This document shows, piece after piece, positions 27,509-36,787 of a stretch of 64,000 nucleotides of DNA. This DNA is from Phycicoccus sp. Soil802 (GTDB taxonomy: Bacteria; Actinomycetota; Actinomycetes; Actinomycetales; Dermatophilaceae). The notes beneath the pieces are model-generated. The model saw only the letters and a list, made by a program, of their open reading frames with translations, ran no database searches and was not told the DNA's origin. Positions within the stretch are counted from its first letter, which is position 1. Each line of letters starts with the position of its first letter. The position numbers were made by a program, and so were the translations under genes. The stretch covers positions 248,001 to 312,000 of the forward strand of contig NZ_LMSS01000003.1 in NCBI RefSeq assembly GCF_001429605.1. The letters are read 5' to 3'.

Positions 27509-27563
27509 CTCACCCGCTGAACGCCCGCCGACCCGGTCCCGGCGCGCTCGCTAGGCTGACGCC

Positions 27564-28298
27564 ATGGCCTACACGCTGATCCTGCTCCGTCATGGGCACT
27601 CCGACTGGAACGCCAAGAACCTCTTCACCGGGTGGGTCGACGTCGACCTCAACGACCAGGGACGTGAAGAAGCCGTCAACGGCGGAAACCTGTTGAAGGA
27701 CAAGGGAGTCCTGCCGACGGTCGTGCACACGTCGGTGCTGCGGCGCGCGATCACGACCGCGAACCTCGCGCTCGACGCCGCCGACCGGCACTGGATCCCG
27801 GTGCGTCGCGACTGGCGGCTGAACGAGCGGCACTACGGTGCGCTGCAGGGGCTGGACAAGGCCGCGACCCGGGACAAGTACGGCGACGAGCAGTTCATGC
27901 TGTGGCGCCGGTCGTTCGACACCCCGCCGCCGCCGATCGAGGTCGGGTCCGAGTACGACCAGAGCTCCGACCCGCGCTACGCCGGGATCGAGGTGCCGCG
28001 CACCGAGTGCCTCAAGGACGTGATCGAGCGGTTCATGCCCTACTGGGAGGGGCCGATCCAGGACGACCTGCGGGCCGGCGAGACGGTGCTCGTGACCGCC
28101 CACGGCAACAGCCTTCGCGGCCTGGTCAAGCACCTTGACGGGATCAGTGACGAGGACATCGCGGCCCTCAACATCCCCACCGGCCAGCCGCTGGTCTACA
28201 CCCTCGGTGACGACTTCATGCCGACCGAGCCTGCGCAGTACCTCGACCCGGAGGCGGCCGCCGAAGCCGCCGCCGCCGTCGCCAACCAGGGCCGGTAG
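27564..28298 (+). CDS. gpmA: 2,3-bisphosphoglycerate-dependent phosphoglycerate mutase
   Basis: Interconverts 3- and 2-phosphoglycerate in glycolysis. The 244-residue protein has the phospho-histidine motif [23 protein letters not shown], the [12 protein letters not shown] loop and the second catalytic histidine in [13 protein letters not shown]. It ends with an alanine-rich tail. The order mshA-ybjN-gpmA-phoU-senX3-regX3 is a known actinobacterial block. Confidence 0.97.
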   Translation: MAYTLILLRHGHSDWNAKNLFTGWVDVDLNDQGREEAVNGGNLLKDKGVLPTVVHTSVLRRAITTANLALDAADRHWIPVRRDWRLNERHYGALQGLDKAATRDKYGDEQFMLWRRSFDTPPPPIEVGSEYDQSSDPRYAGIEVPRTECLKDVIERFMPYWEGPIQDDLRAGETVLVTAHGNSLRGLVKHLDGISDEDIAALNIPTGQPLVYTLGDDFMPTEPAQYLDPEAAAEAAAAVANQGR

Positions 28299-28327
28299 AC
28301 CCCGGGGCCGTCAGCCAGGTTCTGGAG

Positions 28328-29017
28328 TCACCGCAGCTCGCTGGCGCGGTCCTCCTGCTCCTCGTGGTCCTCGGCGACATCCCACTCGCCGGTGACCAGG
28401 TAGACGACCCGGTGGGCGACCGACACGGCGTGGTCGGCGAAGCGCTCGTAGTAGCGGCCCACGAGGGTCATGTCGACGGCCGCCTCGGTGCCGTGCTTCC
28501 ACGTCCCGTCGATGAGGTGGCTGAAGAGCGTGCGGTGCAGCTCGTCCATCGCGTCGTCGTCGCGCTCGAGCGTCTTGGCGGCCTCGACGTCCTTGGCCGC
28601 GATGACCTGGCCGCACTTGGCGACGATCCGCTCGGCGACCTGACCCATCTGGAGGATGGTCGCGCGGATGTCGGCGGGCACGGCCGAGTCGGGGTAGCGG
28701 AGCCGGGCGACCTTCGCGACGTGGCGAGCGAGGTCGCCCATCCGCTCGAGGTCGGCGCTCATCCGCATCCCCGTGACCACCATGCGCAGGTCGGTCGCGA
28801 CCGGCTGCTGGCGGGCGAGCAGGTCGATCGACATGGCGTCGAGGTCCTCGCGGAGCCGGTCGAGCTCCTTGTCGGCCTCGATGACCGACTCGGCGAGCTT
28901 GATGTCGCCATCGAGGAGGGCCGTGGTGGCACGGGACATGGCGGATCCGGCCAGGCGGGTCATCTCGACCAGCTGCTCCGAGATGGTGTCCAGGTCCTCA
29001 TGGAATGCGTCGCGCAT
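28328..29017 (-). CDS. phoU: Phosphate signalling protein PhoU
   Basis: Couples the Pst transporter to the phosphate-sensing kinase. The 229 residues start at ATG 29017 (MRDAFHEDLDTISEQLVEMTRLAG). Two PhoU helical repeats are visible, each with the metal-binding ExxxD pattern (LERMGDLARHVAK; YERFADHAVSVAHRVVY). It is divergent from senX3, and the gap holds a PHO-like site. The longer open frame upstream overlaps this regulatory site and is not the gene start. Confidence 0.94.
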   Translation of the reverse strand: MRDAFHEDLDTISEQLVEMTRLAGSAMSRATTALLDGDIKLAESVIEADKELDRLREDLDAMSIDLLARQQPVATDLRMVVTGMRMSADLERMGDLARHVAKVARLRYPDSAVPADIRATILQMGQVAERIVAKCGQVIAAKDVEAAKTLERDDDAMDELHRTLFSHLIDGTWKHGTEAAVDMTLVGRYYERFADHAVSVAHRVVYLVTGEWDVAEDHEEQEDRASELR

Positions 29018-29082
29018 TGGTTCCCTATGGGTGTTGGCACGGGTGGGTGCGGTGGTGCGTGCGAGCCGAGGCTCCCACGAGG

Positions 29083-29112
29083 CAGTGAACGGTCGGGTGA
29101 CCTCAGGTGAAC
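29083..29112. promoter_or_regulatory. PHO-box-like repeats between phoU and senX3
   Basis: Read on the minus strand: GTTCACCTGAG, then GTCACCCGACC, then GTTCACTG, three successive 11-bp units of which the outer two match the PHO box GTTCACC. Placement between the divergent phoU and senX3 genes fits autoregulation by RegX3. Confidence 0.65.
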
Positions 29113-29184
29113 ATCTGGAGACGCCGTGCTCGTGGGGCCTCCTGGGTGCGCTGTCTCGTGCTCGGCGCACCGTACATTGATGGT

Positions 29185-30384
29185 GTGGATGCGACCAGTG
29201 CTGCCCTCCTGGCCGGGTTCGCCGGGTTGCTGACCGGCGCCCTGGCGGTGGTCGCCGTGCGCTACTCCGAGCGCCAGCAGACCAGTATGCCGCCGACCAC
29301 CTCCGTCACGCCCCTTCCGTCCGGGGTGGCCGACGTCCTCGCCGTGCTCCGCTCGAGTGCGATCGTCGTGGACTCCGCCGACGAGGTCATCAACAACTCA
29401 CCGTCCGCGACGGCCTACGGGCTGGTCAAGGGCCGGGAGCTGGTGCACGGGGAGCTGCGCCACCTCGCCAGGCAGGTGCGTCGCGACGGCGTGATCCGCG
29501 AGTCCCAGCTCGAGCTCGCCCGGGGTCCCCTCGGGCAGGGCCGTTCGATCATGCAGGCCCGCGTGGCGCCGCTGGGGAGCAGCCACGTGCTCCTCCTCGT
29601 CGAGGACCACACCCAGGCCCGGCGGGTCGAGGAGGTGCGGCGCGACTTCGTCGCCAACGTGAGCCACGAGCTCAAGACACCGGTGGGTGGGCTGGGCCTG
29701 CTCGCCGAGGCCATCCAGGACGCCAAGGACGACCCGGAGGCCGTCGAGCGGTTCGCCTCGCGCATGCAGATCGAGAGCCACCGGCTCGCGCAGCTGGTCA
29801 AGGAGATCGTCGACCTGTCCCGCCTGCAGGTGGCCGACACGCTCCACGAGCCCCGGCTGGTCGACGTGACAGCTGCCGTCCACGAGGCGATCGACTACTC
29901 GCGCGTGGGCGCCGACGCCAAGCAGATCGACATCGCCGAAGCCTGCGCCCCCGACCTCAAGGTCTTCGGTGACGAGGACCTCCTCGTGACCGCCGTGCGC
30001 AACCTGATCGGCAATGCCGTCGCCTACTCCGAGCCCGGCACCCGGGTGGCGGTCGGCGGCCGGATCGCCGACGAGATGGTCGAGATCACCGTCACCGACC
30101 AGGGCCAGGGCATCCCCGCGGCCGAACAGGGCCGGATCTTCGAGCGGTTCTACCGCGTCGACGACGCCCGGTCCCGCGCCACCGGTGGATCCGGCCTCGG
30201 GCTCGCCATCGTCAAGCACATCTGCGCCAACCACGGCGGCGACGTCGACGTGTGGAGCGAGGAGGGGCGGGGCTCGACCTTCACCATCCGGCTCCCCGCC
30301 GCCTCCGACCGCTCGCCGCAGCGCGCCTCCCAGACCTCGCCCGCACGACCATTTCCCTCCCAGAAGAGAGAACCCACCGCATGA
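29185..30384 (+). CDS. senX3: Phosphate-responsive sensor histidine kinase SenX3
   Basis: A membrane sensor kinase of 399 residues from GTG 29185. One or two N-terminal membrane segments (AALLAGFAGLLTGALAVVAV) are followed by a PAS-like region, the phospho-acceptor histidine in FVANVSHELKTPVGG and an ATPase domain (NLIGNAVAYSEPGT, DQGQGIP, GSGLGLAIVKHI). As in mycobacteria it is coupled to regX3 by an ATGA overlap. It regulates pst and related genes during phosphate limitation. Confidence 0.93.
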   Translation: MDATSAALLAGFAGLLTGALAVVAVRYSERQQTSMPPTTSVTPLPSGVADVLAVLRSSAIVVDSADEVINNSPSATAYGLVKGRELVHGELRHLARQVRRDGVIRESQLELARGPLGQGRSIMQARVAPLGSSHVLLLVEDHTQARRVEEVRRDFVANVSHELKTPVGGLGLLAEAIQDAKDDPEAVERFASRMQIESHRLAQLVKEIVDLSRLQVADTLHEPRLVDVTAAVHEAIDYSRVGADAKQIDIAEACAPDLKVFGDEDLLVTAVRNLIGNAVAYSEPGTRVAVGGRIADEMVEITVTDQGQGIPAAEQGRIFERFYRVDDARSRATGGSGLGLAIVKHICANHGGDVDVWSEEGRGSTFTIRLPAASDRSPQRASQTSPARPFPSQKREPTA

Positions 30385-31064
30385 CGCGCATCCTCGTCGT
30401 CGAGGACGAGATCTCGTTCTCGGACCCGTTGTCCTACCTGTTGCGCAAGGAGGGGTACGAGGTCGCCGTGGCCGAGACCGGTCCCGAGGCGCTGGAGGAC
30501 TTCGACCGGTCCGGTGCCGACCTCGTGCTGCTCGACCTCATGCTGCCCGGCCTCTCCGGCACCGAGGTGTGCCGCGCGATCCGGGCCCGCTCCAACGTGC
30601 CGGTCATCATGCTGACCGCCAAGGACAGCGAGATCGACAAGGTGGTCGGCCTGGAGATCGGCGCCGACGACTACGTCACGAAGCCCTACTCCTCGCGTGA
30701 GCTGCTCGCCCGCATCAAGGCGGTGCTGCGCCGCCTGGCCGAGCCGGAGGACCTGCTGCCGGCGACGATCGAGGCCGGGCCGGTCCGCATGGATGTCGAG
30801 CGGCACATCGTCACGGTGTCGGGTCAACCCACGGCCCTGCCGCTGAAGGAGTTCGAGCTGCTCGAGATGCTGCTGCGCAACACCGGGCGGGTGCTCACCC
30901 GGATGCAGCTCATCGACCGCGTCTGGGGCAGCGACTACGTCGGTGACACCAAGACGCTCGACGTCCACGTCAAGCGACTGCGGGCCAAGATCGAGCCCGA
31001 CCCGGCCGACCCGCGCCACATCGTGACCGTGCGCGGACTGGGCTACAAGTTCGAGTCCGACTGA
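30381..31064 (+). CDS. regX3: Response regulator RegX3
   Basis: The DNA-binding partner of SenX3, an OmpR-type regulator of 227 residues. The receiver domain begins TRILVVEDEISFSDPL, with phospho-acceptor Asp in LVLLDLMLPGLSG and conserved Lys in YVTKPYSSRELLARI. The winged helix carries LPLKEFELLEMLLRNTGRVLTR and GDTKTLDVHVKRLRAKIE. Its expected sites are the PHO boxes at 4922-4943 and 29083-29112. Confidence 0.95.
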   Translation: MTRILVVEDEISFSDPLSYLLRKEGYEVAVAETGPEALEDFDRSGADLVLLDLMLPGLSGTEVCRAIRARSNVPVIMLTAKDSEIDKVVGLEIGADDYVTKPYSSRELLARIKAVLRRLAEPEDLLPATIEAGPVRMDVERHIVTVSGQPTALPLKEFELLEMLLRNTGRVLTRMQLIDRVWGSDYVGDTKTLDVHVKRLRAKIEPDPADPRHIVTVRGLGYKFESD

Positions 31065-31093
31065 CCCGATGGGGCGGGGTCGAGGTCAGCCGG

Positions 31094-31642
31094 TCAGGGG
31101 GTCGCGGCTGCGGTGTCGGTCGGCGTCGGGGCGTTCGTCGGGGCCAGCGAGGCGTAGTAGCCAGCGGCCTTGAGGACGGGGACGACGACCACGACGGCCG
31201 GGGCAGTCGGCGTCTGGATGCTCAACGTCACGACGTCGCCCGCGTTGACCGGCACGCCCGGGAGCTGGACCTGGCTCTCGTCCGAGAGGCGACGTTCGGA
31301 GTAGGCCGGCGACTCGGCATACACCGGCTGTCCCTGGGGCAGGGAGAAGGAGATGCGCTGCGCGTCACCGCTGGTGTTGCTGACCGACGCGGACAGCACG
31401 CCGGGCTTGTCCTTGCCGCCGCTGATGACCACGAGGTCGCGCAGCTGGACCGACCCGAGGTCGACCGGCACGCCGTCGGCCGCAACGTAGGCGACGTCGG
31501 TCTGGATCGGTGACTGGGTCTGGCAGGCCGACAGCGCCAGGGCTGCGCCGGCCACGGCCACCGGGAGGAGGCGTCGCAGGGACGGTCGCGGGCTGGTGGA
31601 TCGGCCTCCGGAGCGCGGGGCCAGCGGGGTTCGGCGGGTCAC
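31094..31642 (-). CDS. Putative lipoprotein
   Basis: A 182-residue protein of unknown function. A basic N-terminus and hydrophobic stretch end in the lipobox ALALSACQ, so it is probably anchored outside the membrane. The mature part is beta-rich and ends in a Thr/Pro/Ala tail (NAPTPTDTAAATP). The start at GTG 31642 gives a normal-length signal; the frame extends further upstream without support. It converges on regX3. Confidence 0.7.
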   Translation of the reverse strand: MTRRTPLAPRSGGRSTSPRPSLRRLLPVAVAGAALALSACQTQSPIQTDVAYVAADGVPVDLGSVQLRDLVVISGGKDKPGVLSASVSNTSGDAQRISFSLPQGQPVYAESPAYSERRLSDESQVQLPGVPVNAGDVVTLSIQTPTAPAVVVVVPVLKAAGYYASLAPTNAPTPTDTAAATP

Positions 31643-31839
31643 GGGGGACAGCCTACCGGCCACCTTCACCGGAGCGCGCACCCGCACGCGTTGCACGGAA
31701 ATGGCCATTCTGTCAAGACCGAAATCGTTGCCCCCCAATGCCTTTCCGGGCCGCTGACCTGCGCAAACGCAATTGGCTCGGCTTTCCTGACGTCGGCGTG
31801 TCGTGATATTCTTAGGGTCGCGAAAGGGGAAAACAGCAC

Positions 31840-32322
31840 ATGGTTTTCAAGGTCGGCGAGACGGTCGTGTACCCCCACCACGGGGCTGCACTGATCGAAG
31901 AAATCAATACCCGCACGATCAAGGGCGAGGAGAAGATCTACCTCAAGCTCAAGGTGGCCCAGGGCGACCTGACGATCGAGGTTCCTGCAGACAACTGCGA
32001 GGACATCGGGGTCCGGGACGTCGTCGGACAGGAGGGTCTCGACAAGGTCTTCGCAGTCCTTCGCGCCCCCCACACCGAGGAGCCGACCAACTGGTCGCGC
32101 CGCTACAAGGCCAACCTCGAGAAGCTCGCCTCCGGCGATGTCATCAAGGTGGCCGAGGTCGTCCGCGACCTGTGGCGTCGTGACAAGGACCGTGGCCTGT
32201 CGGCCGGCGAGAAGCGCATGCTCGCCAAGGCTCGCCAGATCCTCGTCTCCGAGCTCGCGCTCGCAGAGAAGACGAACGAGGACAAGGCCGAGGCCATCCT
32301 CGACGAGGTGCTCGCCTCCTGA
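31840..32322 (+). CDS. carD: RNA polymerase-binding transcription regulator CarD
   Basis: Stabilises RNA polymerase open complexes at rRNA and housekeeping promoters. The 160-residue protein has the RNAP-interaction domain ([21 protein letters not shown]) and the DNA-binding helical C-terminus with [34 protein letters not shown], including the key tryptophan. The upstream 150 bp contain an AT-rich segment with GATATTCTTAGG, probably the -10 region. It overlaps ispD. Confidence 0.97.
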   Translation: MVFKVGETVVYPHHGAALIEEINTRTIKGEEKIYLKLKVAQGDLTIEVPADNCEDIGVRDVVGQEGLDKVFAVLRAPHTEEPTNWSRRYKANLEKLASGDVIKVAEVVRDLWRRDKDRGLSAGEKRMLAKARQILVSELALAEKTNEDKAEAILDEVLAS

Positions 32323-32996
32323 GCGTTGCCGTCGTCCTCGTCGCTGGAGGGCAAGGCACTCGGCTCGGCGCCACCCAGCCCAAGGCCTTTGTGGTCGTGG
32401 CGGGTATGCCGTTGCTCGAGCACGCTGTCCAGCGCGCCCTCACGGCGCCCGAGGTTTCCCACGTAGTCGTGGTCGCGCCCGCTTCCCACCTGAGGGAGGC
32501 GGGCGCGATCGCGTCCCGGAGCAGCCGGCCTGGCGACGTGGACGTGGTCGCCGGTGGCGCCGAGCGCACCGACTCAGTCGCCGCCGGCCTCGCGGCGCTG
32601 CGCCCCGACGACGGCATCGTGCTGGTCCACGACGCGGCCCGGGCGCTCGCCCCGGCCAGCCTGTTCTCCCGCCTGGTGCACGAGGTGCGGTCGGGTCACC
32701 CGGCCGTCGTCCCCGGCATACCCGTCACCGACACCGTCAAGGTGGTCGACGCCGTAGGTCGCGTGACCGGCACCCCCGACCGCTCCACGCTGCGGGCGAT
32801 CCAGACCCCGCAGGCCTTCCTGCGCGAGGTGCTGGTGCACGCCCACGCGTCCGGCGCGCAGGCCACCGACGACGCCGCGCTGGTCGAGCGGATGGGCGGC
32901 CACGTGCGGGTGGTCGACGGAGACCGGCTGGCCTTCAAGATCACGACGCCCGACGACCTGGCCACCGCCGAGCGCCACCTCACCGCCCCCTCCTAG
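32319..32996 (+). CDS. ispD: 2-C-methyl-D-erythritol 4-phosphate cytidylyltransferase
   Basis: The third step of the MEP isoprenoid pathway: CTP-dependent activation of methylerythritol phosphate. The N-terminal nucleotide-binding motif [15 protein letters not shown] is encoded from 32325, yet no ATG, GTG or TTG lies in frame between it and the preceding stop-free stretch. The only plausible start is a CTG at 32319 that overlaps the carD stop, with GAGG 10 bp upstream. That gives 225 residues, a normal length. Later motifs ([38 protein letters not shown]) are intact. Confidence 0.93.
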   Translation: MSVAVVLVAGGQGTRLGATQPKAFVVVAGMPLLEHAVQRALTAPEVSHVVVVAPASHLREAGAIASRSSRPGDVDVVAGGAERTDSVAAGLAALRPDDGIVLVHDAARALAPASLFSRLVHEVRSGHPAVVPGIPVTDTVKVVDAVGRVTGTPDRSTLRAIQTPQAFLREVLVHAHASGAQATDDAALVERMGGHVRVVDGDRLAFKITTPDDLATAERHLTAPS

Positions 32997-33598
32997 CGGG
33001 TCAGGGCGGCCACCACGTCGTCCCAGGGCGCGACCGGTTGCCGGTCGGCGTCCGCGTGGATGCTGCTGATCCAGCCGTCGACGATCCGGCCCCGCTCGAG
33101 CAGCAGGTCGGGCACGAAGACCGGCACCGGGAAGCCGGCCCGCCAGACCGCCTTCGCGCTGCCCCAGTTCCCCGCATGGGCCTGCCAGCGGACGGTCTGC
33201 CAGCCGAGGGTGTCGAAGACGTGGGCCACCACCAGCCGCACCGCCTCCGACATCACGCCCTGCCCACGGAAGGCCGGGTGCGTCACGTAGCCGAGGTCGC
33301 CGGCTCCGGCGTCGACGGGCAGCGAGCGCAGGTCGATCGTGCCGGCATACCGGCCGTCGACCTCGATCGCCCACGAGGCGCGCGCCGCCGACGGCTGGAG
33401 CAGCCCGGCGAGGTACTCCTGCGCCATCTCGCGGGTGTACTCCAGCGGGATCGTGGTGAACCGCTTGGTCAGCGGGTCGACGCAGCGCTCGAGGATGGGG
33501 TCGAGGTCGGCCTCGGTGTGCGGGCGGAGCGTCACCCGGGTGCCGGTGAGGACGGGCACGGCCAACGGTTCAGGCAGGGGTTCGGCAGGGTCGGTCAT
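32993..33598 (-). CDS. GNAT family N-acetyltransferase (RimJ/RimL type)
   Basis: A 201-residue acetyltransferase starting at MTDPAEPLPEPL. The domain shows TGTRVTLRPHTEADLD, LGYVTHPAFRGQGVMSEAVRLV (acetyl-CoA loop) and the C-terminal WQAHAGNWGSAKAVWRAGF in place of the usual NxxS. It overlaps the end of ispD by 4 bp, on the opposite strand. Its position between ispD and the sigma factor interrupts the usual ispD-ispF pair. Substrate unknown. Confidence 0.85.
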   Translation of the reverse strand: MTDPAEPLPEPLAVPVLTGTRVTLRPHTEADLDPILERCVDPLTKRFTTIPLEYTREMAQEYLAGLLQPSAARASWAIEVDGRYAGTIDLRSLPVDAGAGDLGYVTHPAFRGQGVMSEAVRLVVAHVFDTLGWQTVRWQAHAGNWGSAKAVWRAGFPVPVFVPDLLLERGRIVDGWISSIHADADRQPVAPWDDVVAALTR

Positions 33599-33766
33599 AC
33601 GCGCCAACGCTAGTGGGGCGTCCCGAGGTGCCCACGGGCACACCGCTCGCCCGGCGCTGCGGGCCGAGGTGCCGCACCTCTTCTGTACCCGCGATCCAAT
33701 GCCGGTTCCGATTCCGTACCGCTGGACCAAGAGCCACGCTGTCTGACCTCAGTAGCGTCGCGGGTC

Positions 33767-34351
33767 ATGCAGCCCACCGATGTCGAGGACGTCACCCTCT
33801 TCAGCGCGATCCGCTCCGGCGATGTGTCCGCGATGTCCGTGCTCTACGCCCGCCACCACGCGGCAGCGCTGCGGACCGCCCGGGCCATCGGCGGACCCGG
33901 CCTGGCCGACGACCTGGTCAGCGACGCGTTCACCCGGGTCCTCTCGTCCATCCTGAACGGGTCCGGTCCGGAGCACGCGTTCCGGCCCTACCTCGCGACG
34001 ACCATCCGCAACCTGTACGTGGACGGCCTGCGCAGGCGCGCCCGTGAGCTCCCGGTCGGCGACCCGGAGGTCCTGGACCGGCTCCAGGCCGACGGCAGTG
34101 ACGCAGTCCTGGGGGTGAACGAGGTCGTCGACGTGCTGTCGGCCCTGCCGCCGCGATGGCGGGAAGTCCTGTGGCGGACCCTGATCCTGGGCGAGCCGCT
34201 GTCCGTCGTCGGCGAGCGGCTGGGCCTGAGCGAGAACGCTGCTGCCGCCCTCGGTTTCCGGGCCCGCGGAGGTCTCCGCGCGGCATACCTCGCCCGCGCC
34301 CGCGCCGAGGACGGCGGTGCGAGCAGGCCGGCATCGGTGCAGCTCACCTGA
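33767..34351 (+). CDS. Sigma-70 family (ECF-like) RNA polymerase sigma factor
   Basis: A 194-residue protein. Region 2 spans about residues 10-95 (LFSAIRSGDVSAMSVLYARHHAAALRTARAI, LADDLVSDAFTRVL, YLATTIRNLYVDGLRRRARE). Region 4 spans about 110-175 (VLSALPPRWREVLWRTLILGEPLSVVGERLGLSENAAAALGFRARGGLRAAYL). No anti-sigma factor gene is adjacent, which is unusual for this group. The next gene on the strand is ispF, 51 bp on. Confidence 0.87.
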   Translation: MQPTDVEDVTLFSAIRSGDVSAMSVLYARHHAAALRTARAIGGPGLADDLVSDAFTRVLSSILNGSGPEHAFRPYLATTIRNLYVDGLRRRARELPVGDPEVLDRLQADGSDAVLGVNEVVDVLSALPPRWREVLWRTLILGEPLSVVGERLGLSENAAAALGFRARGGLRAAYLARARAEDGGASRPASVQLT

Positions 34352-34402
34352 CCGCGGGCACGCGGGGCCGAGGGCCCGGACGCGGATGGTTGGATGGGGC
34401 GC

Positions 34403-34897
34403 ATGGACCTTCCCGGTATGCCGCGCACCGGAGTCGGCGTCGATGTGCACGCGTTCGCGCCCGAGGGATCGGACCGCGAGCTGCGGGTGGCGGGGCTGGC
34501 CTGGCCCGGTGAACGCGGGCTCGACGGGCACTCCGACGCCGACGTCGCCTGCCACGCCGCGTGCGACGCGCTGTTCTCCGCTGCGGGCATCGGCGACCTC
34601 GGGCTGCACTTCGGCACGGACCGTCCTGAGCTCGCCGGGGCCTCGGGCCTCGCCCTGCTCGCCGAGGCGGCCCGTCTCGTGCGCGAAGCAGGATTCGAGA
34701 TCGGCAACGTCGCCGTCCAGGTGATCGGCACCCGTCCCAAGATCGGCACTCGTCGTGCGGAGGCGCAGGACGCCATGTCGGCCGCCCTCGGCGCTTCTGT
34801 GTCCTTGAGCGGCACGACCACGGACGGGCTCGGCCTGACCGGTCGCAGCGAGGGGATCGCGGCGATCGCGACCGCCCTCGTCGTCCCCACCTCCTGA
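34403..34897 (+). CDS. ispF: 2-C-methyl-D-erythritol 2,4-cyclodiphosphate synthase
   Basis: The fifth step of the MEP pathway. The 164-residue protein has the zinc-binding [11 protein letters not shown] motif, [30 protein letters not shown], and the C-terminal [28 protein letters not shown] 34403 is preferred over 34394 because a GGATGGGG stretch sits just before it. It is separated from ispD by an acetyltransferase and a sigma factor. Confidence 0.96.
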   Translation: MDLPGMPRTGVGVDVHAFAPEGSDRELRVAGLAWPGERGLDGHSDADVACHAACDALFSAAGIGDLGLHFGTDRPELAGASGLALLAEAARLVREAGFEIGNVAVQVIGTRPKIGTRRAEAQDAMSAALGASVSLSGTTTDGLGLTGRSEGIAAIATALVVPTS

Positions 34898-34949
34898 CCA
34901 ACCGCCCGGCCCAACCCACCCCCAGTCTCTCGAACGAGGAGCTCGCACC

Positions 34950-36035
34950 ATGCCGCAGACCGTCAAGGGAGTCATCGCCCGCAGCAAGGGGGCAGACGTC
35001 GAGCTGGTCGACGTCGTCGTGCCCGACCCCGGACCGGGTGAGGCCGTCGTGCAGGTGCAGTCCTGCGGCGTCTGCCACACGGACCTGCACTACCGCGAGG
35101 GCGGCATCAACGACGAGTTCCCCTTCCTGCTCGGTCACGAGGCCGCGGGCGTCGTGGAGTCCGTCGGTGCGGGCGTCACCGACGTGGCGCCGGGCGACTT
35201 CGTCATCCTCAACTGGCGGGCGGTCTGCGGCCAGTGCCGCGCCTGCGCCAAGGGCAAGCCGTGGTACTGCTTCAACACCCACAACGCGAAGCAGAAGATG
35301 ACCCTCACCGACGGCACCGAGCTCAGCCCGGCGCTCGGCATCGGGGCGTTCATCGAGAAGACCCTCGTCGCGGCTGGCCAGTGCACGAAGGTCGACGCCG
35401 ACGCCGACGCGGCCGCCGTGGGCCTGCTCGGCTGCGGGGTGATGGCCGGCTTCGGCGCCGCCGTCAACACCGGGGGCGTCGGCCGGGGCGACTCGATCGC
35501 CGTGATCGGGTGCGGCGGGGTCGGCAACGCCGCCATCGCGGGAGCCACCGTGGCCGGCGCGACGACGATCATCGCCGTCGACGTCGACGACCGGAAGCTC
35601 GCGGGCGCCAGGTCGTTCGGCGCGACCCACACGATCAACGGCAAGGACGAGGACGTCGTCGAGCGGATCCGCGAGCTCACCGGTGGCTTCGGGGCCGACG
35701 TCGTGGTCGAGGCGGTCGGCCGGCCGGAGACCTACGAGCAGGCGTTCTACGCGCGTGACCTCGCGGGCACCGTCGTCCTCGTCGGTGTCCCGACCCCCGA
35801 CCAGCAGGTCACGCTGCCGATGATCGAGATCTTCGGTCGCGGCGGTGCCCTGAAGTCCAGCTGGTACGGCGACTGCCTGCCCAGCCGCGACTTCCCGATG
35901 CTCGTCGACCTCTACCGGCAGGGGCGGTTCGACCTCGACGCCTTCGTGTCCGAGCGGATCGGCCTCGGCGACGTCGAGGCGGCGTTCGACAAGATGGAGC
36001 GTGGCGAGGTCCTGCGCTCGGTGGTGGTCCTCTGA
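34950..36035 (+). CDS. mscR: S-(hydroxymethyl)mycothiol dehydrogenase
   Basis: Oxidises the formaldehyde-mycothiol adduct to S-formylmycothiol with NAD. The 361-residue zinc-dependent alcohol dehydrogenase has the catalytic site [14 protein letters not shown] and GHEAAGVV, the structural-zinc cysteines in [15 protein letters not shown], and the Rossmann motif [11 protein letters not shown]. It matches the mycothiol-dependent class. It overlaps the next gene (TGATG) and the window carries mshA and mshD, so the cofactor should be available. Confidence 0.93.
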   Translation: MPQTVKGVIARSKGADVELVDVVVPDPGPGEAVVQVQSCGVCHTDLHYREGGINDEFPFLLGHEAAGVVESVGAGVTDVAPGDFVILNWRAVCGQCRACAKGKPWYCFNTHNAKQKMTLTDGTELSPALGIGAFIEKTLVAAGQCTKVDADADAAAVGLLGCGVMAGFGAAVNTGGVGRGDSIAVIGCGGVGNAAIAGATVAGATTIIAVDVDDRKLAGARSFGATHTINGKDEDVVERIRELTGGFGADVVVEAVGRPETYEQAFYARDLAGTVVLVGVPTPDQQVTLPMIEIFGRGGALKSSWYGDCLPSRDFPMLVDLYRQGRFDLDAFVSERIGLGDVEAAFDKMERGEVLRSVVVL

Positions 36036-36718
36036 TGGGCGACAGCGACAAGGACAACGCCGGTATGCCGGTCATCGCGCCCTCCCCGGGTGGCGTGCGG
36101 GTGGACCGCGTGGTCACGTCCGGGGCGTTCGAGCTCGACGGCGGGAGCTGGGCGGTCGACAACAACGTCTGGGTCGTCGGCGACGACAAGGAGTGCGTCA
36201 TCATCGACGCCGCGCACGACGGGCGCACCATCGTGAAGTCGATCGACCTCGAGCGGCGGGTCGTCGCGGTCATCTCGACGCACGCCCACAACGACCACAT
36301 CAACGCGGTCGGTGAGGTCTGCGACGGCACCCGCGCCCCGGCATACCTGCATCCTGCGGACCGGATGCTCTGGGACGAGCTGTACCCCGTGACCCCGGAC
36401 CGCGAGCTGGCCGACGGCCAGGTCATCACCGTGGGCGACGTGGACCTGCACGTGATCCACACGCCCGGCCACACGCCGGGCTCGTGCTGCCTCTACGCCC
36501 CCGCGCTCGACGTCGTGTTCACCGGCGACACCCTCTTCAACGGTGGTCCCGGCGCGACCGGGCGGTCGTACAGCGACTTCCCGACCATCGTCGAGTCGAT
36601 CCGCGACCGGCTGCTCACCCTGCCCGACGAGACGGTGGTGCTGACCGGTCACGGCGACGCCACGGTCATCGCGGCGGAGGCCCCGCACCTCCAGGAGTGG
36701 CTCGACCGCGGCCACTGA
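36035..36718 (+). CDS. Metallo-beta-lactamase fold hydrolase
   Basis: A 227-residue zinc hydrolase with the HxHxDH motif (STHAHNDHINAV), the second ligand histidine in HTPGHTPGSCCLY, the bridging Asp in VFTGDTLF and a final GHGDATVI. It resembles glyoxalase II-type enzymes. Strict coupling to mscR suggests it hydrolyses S-formylmycothiol to formate and mycothiol, the step after the dehydrogenase. That role is inferred from position and fold. Confidence 0.88.
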   Translation: MGDSDKDNAGMPVIAPSPGGVRVDRVVTSGAFELDGGSWAVDNNVWVVGDDKECVIIDAAHDGRTIVKSIDLERRVVAVISTHAHNDHINAVGEVCDGTRAPAYLHPADRMLWDELYPVTPDRELADGQVITVGDVDLHVIHTPGHTPGSCCLYAPALDVVFTGDTLFNGGPGATGRSYSDFPTIVESIRDRLLTLPDETVVLTGHGDATVIAAEAPHLQEWLDRGH

Positions 36719-36787
36719 CGCAGCCCCCGGGTCGGGGTCACCGGCGACGGTTCGGGCTGGCCGCCGTGCGCAGGTAGCCTTGCGCGC

